Assembly (NCBI GenBank): GCA_021372155.1
Contig: JAJFUZ010000398.1
Location: forward strand, 1-39,844
DNA length: 39,844 nucleotides
DNA from: Parachlamydia sp.
Lineage (GTDB): Bacteria; Chlamydiota; Chlamydiia; Chlamydiales; Parachlamydiaceae
Direction of reading: 5' to 3'
Made by a program: the position numbers and the translations under genes. The notes under the pieces were generated by a model. That model had not been told where the DNA came from. It was given only the letters and a program-made list of their open reading frames with translations, and did not search any database. Within the stretch, counting starts at the first letter, position 1, and every line of letters begins with the position of its first letter. Positions 30,611 through 38,200 of the stretch are shown here, piece by piece.

Positions 30611-32626
30611 ATGAGCCTATATCCCCAGTTAACTGATACGTATTATGTAGATAACGACCATAATATTTTGAAATTGATGGACTATACCTATGCAAAAAAT
30701 ATTACGATTAACCAAAGTTTTTGGTCGGAAGCTGATATAGACACACGTTTCAAGGCCGGAGACCAAACCCTTTGGAACGACATTTATGGCAATCTTCCAG
30801 CTTTTAGGCGACGTCAATTTAACTTCAATCGCATAAGAAGAGTTGTCAACATGCCGGCTGGGTATCAGCGTCAACATAGAAAATCAACTATTGTTACTCC
30901 AGTCCTCCCACATGCCCAGCAAGGCGCAGACGACTTCACCAAGTTGCTATACTATGCCAACAATAACGCCTCGATTGATTTTACTCTATCAGATGCCTTC
31001 GAAGGGGCTCTCACAACCGGCATGAATATGTTGTCTGTTTGGATGGACTTCCGAAACGACCCTGTCAATGGAGAAATTAAAGTTGACAATGTATCCTATA
31101 ACGGCTACCTCATCGACCCTTATTTCAAAAATATGGATATGTCTGACTGCAACAATATTTGGACCCGAAAATATCTTACACAGAAGACTGTGGCGGGCCT
31201 ACTTCCAGGTCGTGAGGATGAAATAAAGAGTATCAAAGGATATGCCTCCAGAGACGGGAAGTTTCAGTTCCAACCAGAGGCATATAATTATGGACAACAG
31301 GATCTCCTTATCTATGATGAATTCTGGTACCTAGACTCACGCAAACAGACCCTTATCGTAGACGTGACTACAGGCGAATGCATGGAATGGCAAGGCCATG
31401 ACGATGATCTAGAGACATTTCTCAAGACCTATCCCCAATTGACAACGATCAGTCAAGAGATACCAACAACAAAACTAGCTGTCGTCGTTCAGGGAAAGGT
31501 TATGTATCACGGACCAAATCCGTTAGGCATAGATCGATACCCCTTCGTGCCTGTGTGGGCTTACTATGAGCCCCAAATGCCGTACTTTCCGTGGCGTGTA
31601 CAAGGTATTGTGAGAGGAGTTCGCGACGCGCAAGCGCTCTATAATCGAAGAAGAATGATCGAGCTCGATATATTGGAGTCTCAAGTTAATTCTGGATTTA
31701 AATATAAGGAAAATGCCCTCGTAAATCCAAAAGATGTCTTCTTACAAGGTCAGGGTAAAGGGTTAGCTTTAAAAGCTGAAGCCCAAATGACTGATGTAGA
31801 GAAAATCATGCCAGCTGATGTTCCTCCATCAATGATTCAACTGTCAGAACTGCTTGGACAAGAAATTTCTCAAATCTCAGGAGTTAATGAAGAGCTTTTA
31901 GGTAGCGCTGAAGACGACAAAGCGGGCATTTTGAGCATGATGAGGCAAGGGGCTGGACTTACCACTCTGCAGGGATTGTTCGACAACCTAGACCGCTCGC
32001 AAAAGTTACTTGGATTGATGTGCATTGAATTAATGCAGGCGCATTGGACTCCCGGCAAGGTTGAAAGGATTCTTGGCAGAGCTCCCGCAGATGAGTTCTA
32101 CAATAGAGCGTTTGCCAAGTATGACGTAATCGTTGAGGAAGCCCCCCTCACATCAACTCAGAAGCAACTGGCTCTACGTCAGGCCCTATACCTCAAGGAG
32201 ATTGGAATACCGATTCCATCCTCTTATCTGCTTGACAATATGCAAATTCCAGATAAAGACGACCTCATCAAGCAAATTGACGCTCAAGAGCAAGCCCAAC
32301 AGCAACAGCAGCAGCAAATGGCACAACTCCAGATGCAGCAACTCCAAGTGGATAATGAGACAAAGCTTGCCTATGCAGATTCTCAGAAGGCGTTAGCCTC
32401 GGAGAGGATGAATAAAGTTCGATTAGATGCTGCCCTATCTGCAGAAAGGATGCAACGGGCAGATGAGGATAGAACAAACGCTGTGCTAAATCTAGTAAAA
32501 GCGGCTAGAGAGATACAGGGAATGGATCTAGCTCAGCTAGAACAGGCGATAGGAATAGTTAAGAGTCTTGAAGGCGAAGAGATGGCGCCTACCAACACAA
32601 ATCAGACAAAACAAACACCTGTGTAA
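30611..32626 (+). CDS. Portal protein (P22-like)
   Basis: 671 aa, ATG 30611. N-terminal half matches P22-type portals: 'F-N-F-N-R-I-R-R-V-V-N-M-P-A-G-Y-Q', 'L-S-D-A-F-E-G-A-L-T-T-G', then 'P-F-V-P-V-W-A-Y-Y-E-P', 'G-V-R-D-A-Q-A-L-Y-N-R-R-R', and 'Q-I-S-G-V-N-E-E-L-L-G'. The C-terminal 100 residues are a Gln-rich coiled barrel (positions about 560-585 with runs of Q). Forms the dodecameric ring for DNA entry/exit and docks TerL. It starts the rightward head operon. Confidence 0.9.
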   Translation: MSLYPQLTDTYYVDNDHNILKLMDYTYAKNITINQSFWSEADIDTRFKAGDQTLWNDIYGNLPAFRRRQFNFNRIRRVVNMPAGYQRQHRKSTIVTPVLPHAQQGADDFTKLLYYANNNASIDFTLSDAFEGALTTGMNMLSVWMDFRNDPVNGEIKVDNVSYNGYLIDPYFKNMDMSDCNNIWTRKYLTQKTVAGLLPGREDEIKSIKGYASRDGKFQFQPEAYNYGQQDLLIYDEFWYLDSRKQTLIVDVTTGECMEWQGHDDDLETFLKTYPQLTTISQEIPTTKLAVVVQGKVMYHGPNPLGIDRYPFVPVWAYYEPQMPYFPWRVQGIVRGVRDAQALYNRRRMIELDILESQVNSGFKYKENALVNPKDVFLQGQGKGLALKAEAQMTDVEKIMPADVPPSMIQLSELLGQEISQISGVNEELLGSAEDDKAGILSMMRQGAGLTTLQGLFDNLDRSQKLLGLMCIELMQAHWTPGKVERILGRAPADEFYNRAFAKYDVIVEEAPLTSTQKQLALRQALYLKEIGIPIPSSYLLDNMQIPDKDDLIKQIDAQEQAQQQQQQQMAQLQMQQLQVDNETKLAYADSQKALASERMNKVRLDAALSAERMQRADEDRTNAVLNLVKAAREIQGMDLAQLEQAIGIVKSLEGEEMAPTNTNQTKQTPV

Positions 32627-32699
32627 CTTTTTTGTGAAAAAAATTCAAAAAATAAGTATTTTGTGGTAATTGTAAAGAAAAATGAGAAAAGGAGAAAAT

Positions 32700-32903
32700 A
32701 TGAGTAAAGGTTTCGCAACTGGTCACGACGAACATATCGGTCGATCAGATCGAGCAGGCATGCCTAATGAAGTCAAAATGACTGATTATCCCCCATGCAG
32801 AAACTATAAAGGCAATGTCATGGATGACACCCTAGGTGGAATTGATGAAGTCAACTCCAGAACTGAAGGCAAATCATCTAAGTACATTTCCAATCAAAAG
32901 TAG
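32700..32903 (+). CDS. Hypothetical small protein
   Basis: 67 aa, ATG 32700 with AAAAGGAG at 32687-32694. 'S-K-G-F-A-T-G-H-D-E-H-I-G-R-S-D-R-A-G-M-P' and a Lys-rich end. Hydrophilic, no hydrophobic core, perhaps a virion-packaged accessory. Not recognised. Confidence 0.55.
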   Translation: MSKGFATGHDEHIGRSDRAGMPNEVKMTDYPPCRNYKGNVMDDTLGGIDEVNSRTEGKSSKYISNQK

Positions 32904-32909
32904 GTTTTT

Positions 32910-33041
32910 ATGGTCATGATTAGGCCCAGAGGAAAGGCCCAAAAAGTGGCCGAAAGAGTAATGAAAGGTAAGGCCGTCAAGGTTCAGACCCCAAAAACGT
33001 CTAAGAAAACAGCCTTGACCGGCCCTTACTTACAACACTAA
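32910..33041 (+). CDS. Small basic protein
   Basis: 43 aa, ATG 32910, six bases after the preceding stop. Lys/Arg-rich (about a third of residues), e.g. 'R-P-R-G-K-A-Q-K-V-A-E-R-V-M-K-G-K'. First of three small basic proteins in a row. Possibly DNA-binding or capsid-packaged; no family certain. Confidence 0.5.
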   Translation: MVMIRPRGKAQKVAERVMKGKAVKVQTPKTSKKTALTGPYLQH

Positions 33042-33060
33042 GGAATATCTAGGAACAACA

Positions 33061-33228
33061 ATGAAGCATGATGACGCACTTGAGGACAAGAAGCTTATCC
33101 ACAGTATGCTTAAGAAAGCATTGCCTGGGAAGAAGGTTGCCTCCCATTTGAAGAAGGACATTGGCGAAAGCAAGAAGAGCATTCATGAGGATAAAAAGCT
33201 CATGAAGTCCCTCAAGAGGGCGAAATAA
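33061..33228 (+). CDS. Small basic helical protein
   Basis: 55 aa, ATG 33061. Two similar Lys-rich helices: 'E-D-K-K-L-I-H-S-M-L-K-K-A' and 'E-D-K-K-L-M-K-S-L-K-R-A', an internal repeat. One base before the next start. Function unknown; a role in condensing DNA or lining the head is possible. Confidence 0.6.
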   Translation: MKHDDALEDKKLIHSMLKKALPGKKVASHLKKDIGESKKSIHEDKKLMKSLKRAK

Positions 33229-33229
33229 T

Positions 33230-33403
33230 ATGGCAAAGCAATGGATTGCCAAAGCCATAAAGCACCCTGGAGCTCTTCATAAGGCGCTTCATGTTAAAAC
33301 TGGCAAGACTATTCCAGCAAAAAAGCTTGCCTCCGCGACCAAGAAGGGCGGGAAGCTTGGCAAGAGAGCCAGACTTGCTGAAACCCTAAAATCATTTCAT
33401 TGA
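33230..33403 (+). CDS. Small basic phage protein (conserved pattern)
   Basis: 57 aa, ATG 33230. 'W-I-A-K-A-I-K-H-P-G-A-L-H-K-A-L-H-V' then 'G-K-T-I-P-A-K-K-L', 'K-G-G-K-L-G-K-R-A-R-L-A-E-T-L-K'. This exact layout is common in short proteins near phage portal/capsid genes; function unestablished. Confidence 0.75.
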   Translation: MAKQWIAKAIKHPGALHKALHVKTGKTIPAKKLASATKKGGKLGKRARLAETLKSFH

Positions 33404-33419
33404 GGTAGGTAAGTCTATT

Positions 33420-33881
33420 ATGAAAAGAAAAAAAGAAACGATCTGGTACCAGATTAAGTCCTCACCGATGATCCTGAATGATTCTTGGATTTCTGCTCTT
33501 GGATATAAAAATATATTTATAATCCTAATTTCGATTGGTCTTTGCTCAGGTTGCTCTATCTACATGGCAGGCAAGAAATCCGGCACTGATATAACCCGGG
33601 TGCAAAGATGCAGCACTCGCGTCCAGTTTCTCAATCTAGGGGCCACGATTCTCAAATCTGAGCGTCTCCCAGATGGTAGTCTCGTCGAGATCTACCAATT
33701 CAAAAAAGAGAAAGGCTCTACATCAAGAGCCCTAATGCATGGTGTCTTAGATGCATTAACTGGTTGCACATGGGAACTCATCGGGACACCCATGGAGCTT
33801 TATATCGATAGCGAAGAGTTCATCACGATTCGTGTCACATATGGGCAAAATGACACAGTCCTAAGTGCAGAGTTTAATTAG
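33420..33881 (+). CDS. Phage lipoprotein
   Basis: 153 aa, ATG 33420 with GAGGTAGG at 33403-33410. A long N-region then hydrophobic 'I-F-I-I-L-I-S-I-G-L-C-S-G-C' with lipobox-like L-C-S-G-C. After the cysteine: 'S-I-Y-M-A-G-K-K', 'L-V-E-I-Y-Q-F', 'G-V-L-D-A-L-T-G-C-T-W-E-L-I-G-T-P-M-E'. The last phrase resembles the 'D-x-x-T-x-x-x-W-E-x-x-G-T-P-x-E' region of small bacterial lipoproteins. Might alter the host envelope, e.g. block superinfection. Overlaps the next gene's GTG by one base. Confidence 0.6.
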   Translation: MKRKKETIWYQIKSSPMILNDSWISALGYKNIFIILISIGLCSGCSIYMAGKKSGTDITRVQRCSTRVQFLNLGATILKSERLPDGSLVEIYQFKKEKGSTSRALMHGVLDALTGCTWELIGTPMELYIDSEEFITIRVTYGQNDTVLSAEFN

Positions 33882-34387
33882 TGGATAGTAACGACCCTAA
33901 ATACTATTACGCTAAGCACGGAATGAAGGGTGCTAGAGTCGGACAAGCCGTTAGTGATATTACTAGCAAGGATCAACCCACCTATACTGTTGGCGAGATC
34001 CTCGATGGCTTTAGCGCCCGCTTTGCTCAAGAGCTTGAGGTGTCAGTCAATGATGGCCTTAAGAAATACAAGAGTCCATTCTATGTTCTCGCTCTTACAA
34101 AAAAAGAGTTTTGGGCTGACAATATAGTTCGAAACTGGTTCATCCCTCGCCAAACAGCTCCTCATGCCCTTGAGTTAATGCGAAAGCATCCTACATGCAC
34201 AAAAACTCTCTATGTTGTCGAAGGCAATCGTGGGGACATCAAGGTCGCTTGGTCGATCCCGGCCTATGAGGATTGTATCTCTATTATGAAAAATCCATCT
34301 ATACATTCTCCAGAACTCATCCGATGGATAAAAGATTGTTTCGAAGGGAAACTAGATCTTGATTCATACGACTACTTATTCAAGTAA
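33881..34387 (+). CDS. Hypothetical protein
   Basis: 168 aa from GTG 33881 (overlapping the previous TAG); an ATG at 33923 (M-K-G-A-R-V) is an alternative start. Mixed alpha/beta composition: 'T-V-G-E-I-L-D-G-F-S-A-R-F-A-Q-E-L-E-V-S-V', 'S-P-F-Y-V-L-A-L-T-K-K-E-F-W', 'T-L-Y-V-V-E-G'. No family recognised. Lies between the lipoprotein and the scaffold. Confidence 0.55.
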   Translation: MDSNDPKYYYAKHGMKGARVGQAVSDITSKDQPTYTVGEILDGFSARFAQELEVSVNDGLKKYKSPFYVLALTKKEFWADNIVRNWFIPRQTAPHALELMRKHPTCTKTLYVVEGNRGDIKVAWSIPAYEDCISIMKNPSIHSPELIRWIKDCFEGKLDLDSYDYLFK

Positions 34388-34396
34388 AATCAATAT

Positions 34397-34467
34397 TTGA
34401 CAAAAATCTCCTTACACTGATATTTCTAAAATAACTTTTCAAATAATTCGTTGGCACCGTTAGTGCC
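34397..34467 (+). promoter_or_regulatory. Promoter and 5' hairpin before the scaffold/capsid genes
   Basis: Perfect -35 TTGACA (34397-34402), an 18-base spacer and TATTTC (34421-34426). Downstream is a small hairpin GGCAC/GTGCC (34453-34457 and 34463-34467) in the leader. It would drive scaffold and the intron-split capsid gene. Confidence 0.5.
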
Positions 34468-34524
34468 TATTTGAGAGGTGTTTAAAAAAAAGCGTAAAAG
34501 ACTTCGCAAGTCAAGGAGTGCCAT

Positions 34525-35220
34525 TTGTCTGATGAGGAAACCCAGGTCGTAGAACAGACCGATCAATCTGTTCAGGCTGTCGACCAAGCCGCCGATTCGG
34601 AAGGACAGCATGACGAGCCGCAGGAACGCCAAGCTATACAAGCTACCCCGCGCAAAGGAGCTGAATATAACTGGGCCGAACTTAGGCGAAAACAGGCTGA
34701 GAATGATCGAAAGATCCAGGAACAACAAGAGCTTATCAATCGGCTTACTGCTCAAAAGTCTCAGGAAGAAGAGCTATCCACAGATGACCTTTTAACGGTC
34801 GGACACTTGAATAAAGTGAATGCAAAGAGGGATCAAGCCACCTACCTAGAGCTCCAGAAGCAGAAAGAAGAGATTATGAGGCTTCGCTATCCAGATATGG
34901 AGAAAGTTCTCAGCCCCGAAAATCTGGAACTTTTTGAACAACAAGAACCAGAACTTGCAGAGACACTAGTTGCCCTTCAGGGTGACCCACTTAAAATGAA
35001 GGTAGCTGCATATAAAATGATTAAGAAGACCATCAAGCAAGATACGCCTCCATCTATGGAGAAACAAAAGGCAGAGAGTAACTCGAAAAAGCCCGTATCA
35101 GTGCAATCAGTGGGCAAACAATCAGTTATAGGCAACATATCGGCTTTTGAAAATGGACTCACTCCTGATTTAGCAAAACAGCTTTATAAGGAAATGATGG
35201 AAGCGGCTAAACGCGCTTAG
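34525..35220 (+). CDS. Scaffold protein
   Basis: 231 aa from TTG 34525, chosen because AAGGAG lies at 34513-34518. Strongly acidic, glutamine-rich N-terminus, a coiled-coil middle (Q-E-Q-Q-E-L-I-N-R-L-T-A-Q-K), and an acidic middle followed by a Lys-rich segment and a short basic C-terminal helix ('L-A-K-Q-L-Y-K-E-M-M-E-A-A-K-R-A'). This is the usual layout of internal scaffolds placed right before a major capsid gene. Assignment is by composition and position. Confidence 0.7.
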   Translation: MSDEETQVVEQTDQSVQAVDQAADSEGQHDEPQERQAIQATPRKGAEYNWAELRRKQAENDRKIQEQQELINRLTAQKSQEEELSTDDLLTVGHLNKVNAKRDQATYLELQKQKEEIMRLRYPDMEKVLSPENLELFEQQEPELAETLVALQGDPLKMKVAAYKMIKKTIKQDTPPSMEKQKAESNSKKPVSVQSVGKQSVIGNISAFENGLTPDLAKQLYKEMMEAAKRA

Positions 35221-35280
35221 TCATGTAAACTTTGTCAAGTAATTGTTTCTCTTGCATTTCTGGACAAATTAGGAAAAATG

Positions 35281-38200
35281 ATGAGTATAACAACTACATC
35301 GTTGCTTCCAGCTCCGGTAGATGGTTGCCGAGCATAAACCCTATTTAATTGACTTGGAAACCCATATGAATGATTGGATCAATATTGAGACTCAACTACC
35401 TAGAGAGGGTGATACAATCCTGGCTAGGTTTAGAGGATGTAAAATTGGTGAGATCTTCCTTATGACCGTTCGTGAAGGCGAAGGATTAAGCCATATCATT
35501 GAGTGGAAACTCGTGGGCGACAAGGGGCAAGATTGTGGAGTATAACAACATATTGATTCTGGAAAGGAAAGGTAAGCAGATTATCTTCCTCTTAGGAAAT
35601 GGAGAAAGTCTAAGTCTAGACAATATTGTGGATGTGTTAATACACGATCAGCCTGAACGACTAAACAATGGGGGCGCTGATAAAGACGGCGCATGTGATA
35701 GTCTGAGCCACGAAAATATATAAAATCGTGGAAGATGACCCGAAGAGGTTGTCTCGCCTATTATTGAACTACATTTTCTCTAGAGTTAGTGCAGCCCTCA
35801 ATACTAGGTCAATAAAGTAACAGCACTGACAACAGTCCTTCAGCTATAAATTGCTGTCGGTACCAGTTCCCTACATGATCCACAAGATCCCGAGTGAGCT
35901 GAAAGCAATGCCACGTAATGGTGGTACGACCCTTGACATATACTAGGGGTCGATAAATCTTCTCTAATTGACTTGAAAATCTGACTGGCTATATAAGCTA
36001 AAAGATAACAAGGGGCAAGTAAATGGATTGGATATATATAAGAGATAAAAAACCAGATTATGGACAAAGAGTCATAGTTTGTAATACATATCATTGTACT
36101 TACGATGGAAAAGGAAACAAAATATCAGATTGTTACATTACCGAAGATCAATACATGGGAGACGATGGTGATTTTCCTGATGATGAACAAGGCCACAGTG
36201 CGTTTTCTGATAGTGGTTATAATGTTGAATATTGGATGCCATTACCCAATCCTCCACAGCCTGAACGTAGCAAGCGAGAAGGCCCCGAAAGGGGATGCGG
36301 TGCTCTGGACTCTATGGAAACATAGAGACTTAGGCAGAGATGACCTAAGCGCCTCTATATAAAGAGGTCAGCAAGTAACAGAATGTAGAATGAGACGATA
36401 TAACCCATTGGCTACCGCTCCGGTACCTTTGGGCAATAGTGGGATAACCCCACCTCCGCAGACATTGACATCTATTAACATAGATGCACAGATGAATTTT
36501 TACGGAACCTATATTTTGCTGAACGAGCAAGTCACTCTCCAGAATCAGGATCCCGTCCTGAACGAGGCTGCAGCAAGATTAGGGGTTTCGCTAAGACAAA
36601 CCGAAGATGAATTGATGAGAGACATGCTAGCGTCAACATCTTCTTTCATCAACTGTGTTGGTGGAACCAACGGTAGACAAGATTGGGAAATTGCCGTTGT
36701 AAAATCTTCTCTGATTGACTTGGAACTCCTCGCAGCATAGGCTAAGGATAACAAGGGGCAAGATATGATAAAAGAAGATCTTCTACAGTTTCTTAAAAAT
36801 GATAACGAGTTCGATTTTGACTTTGATTATTATTATTGGGAACTTCTAGAAAAAACAATAAATAAATTCTTTGAACAATATCAGCCTGAACGACTAAATG
36901 AGAAGACCTCGAAAGAGGATGCGATAGTCTGAACTCTATGGTGACATAGAGAGTCTGATCCGAAGAGGTCGGACCGCCACACAAGTGGTCAATAAAGTAA
37001 CAGAAAAATGGATAACCCAACCGAGATCACACGTGCAGACGTGGATACCGTCGTGAGAGCACTGAGAGGGAACAATGCGTATAGGATGAGCTTTGCGCAT
37101 TTAAAACCTTGGGTAATTGACTTGAAACTCCTCGCAGCTTAATGTGAGGAAAACAAGGGGCAAGGTTATGACAATATACGAAATTGATAGAGCTCCTCCA
37201 AAAGTGGGGGAACGAATGTTGCTATACAAAAAAGGATCAAGGTTATTTTGGTCCGGAGGGAAACACCCGATAGCACGAGCAACCTTTTTAGGATACGACT
37301 CAATTTCGAATCGACCCCTTTGGGGCGATGTAGACTTTTGGGACGAACCAACTCATTTTGAGGGAATGTCTCGAAGATACGAAGGTAAATGTTACAACCA
37401 GCCTGAACGACTAAATCCCGAGGCTCCGAATGGACTTTGATAAGACAAAAGATGAATTACTAGCAAGATTGAGATTGCTTAGAAGAGGAAGAACTGAAGA
37501 TACAGAGCCAGCATCAGTTGCAGAGGCAATTGATTGCCTAATCTCAAGCGTAGAGTTCGTCTTAAAGAACTATGATCCAAAAAGTCCACTAGGAGATGCG
37601 ATAGTCTGAACAACGCGTATAGATAAATGCGTTGAGGAGGTGCCGAAGAGCCCTCCCGCCAACTATTCGGAATTTCCGAAGTGTTGGTCATAAAAGTAAC
37701 AGAATTGATAGTTTCTTATCAGGTGTTGAAGGTGAGAATAAATTCGGCACAGCACCGGTACGTGACGCCTACTTTGGCCTTGGATCAACTGACCTGATTG
37801 GCCAAATTGACCAGTGTCAAGGATTTATTCAAAAGTGGTCATACCCCAATCAACAGAGCACTTTGGATGCAGAATGGGGCACCGTTTCGAATGTAAGATT
37901 TCTCTTAAGTTCGATCGGTAGCGTAACTCCGAACGCATCTTTGCTTGGAAATAGTGTTTACAATATCTTCATCCAGGGAAGAGAAGCGACCGCTAGTATA
38001 GAACAGGACGGGTATTCGGCACAATTCAAATACCGTAAAGAGTGTGCGGTATCAAAATCTTTTCTAATTGACTTGGAGCTCCTCGAGGCTGCTTGAGGAA
38101 AACAAGGGGCAAGATCATGAAATGGACTCACATAATGGACGGACAACCTGAAGATGGCGAAGAAATCGTACAGGTTAATCCTGAATACGAAGGCCATCAT

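Larger units (their letters stand above)
35319..35828 (+). ncRNA. Group I intron 1 (510 nt)
   Basis: 5' junction after U35318. The guide GCCGAGC (35327-35333) pairs with the exon end (U-G wobble at the junction, one bulged C). P2 arms are CCCA (35361-35364) and TGGG (35514-35517), with a 59-codon ORF in the loop. P7 is GACTA (35659-35663) with TAGTC (35699-35703). P9 is CCACGA/TCGTGG. The intron ends in G35828 after the family's AAGTAACAG 3' motif. Removing it joins CCG-GT to A-CAA in frame. Confidence 0.88.
37081..37707 (+). ncRNA. Group I intron 4 (627 nt, two ORFs)
   Basis: 5' junction after U37080. Guide GCGCATT (37095-37101) pairs over 7 bp with AATGCGU. P2 CCTC (37130-37133) with GAGG (37146-37149). 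P7 GACTA (37409-37413) with TAGTC (37602-37606). P8 is CTCC/GGAG opened by an insert of about 150 nt that encodes a second ORF. P9 CAACGC/GCGTTG. Ends in G37707. The junction makes the tyrosine codon T|AT. Confidence 0.92.

Noticed and set aside
30468-30695. Minus-strand open frame upstream of the NadR-like gene
   Set aside because: Overlaps the portal start in antisense and lacks a ribosome site.
36390-36740. Stand-alone 116-aa capsid-fragment gene starting at M-R-R-Y-N-P-L
   Set aside because: It is exon 3 read from an internal ATG and running into intron 3; the flanking exons carry the missing parts of the same capsid protein.
37632-38096. Stand-alone 154-aa gene covering exon 5
   Set aside because: Its first residues come from the end of intron 4 and its last from intron 5; the middle is capsid exon 5.
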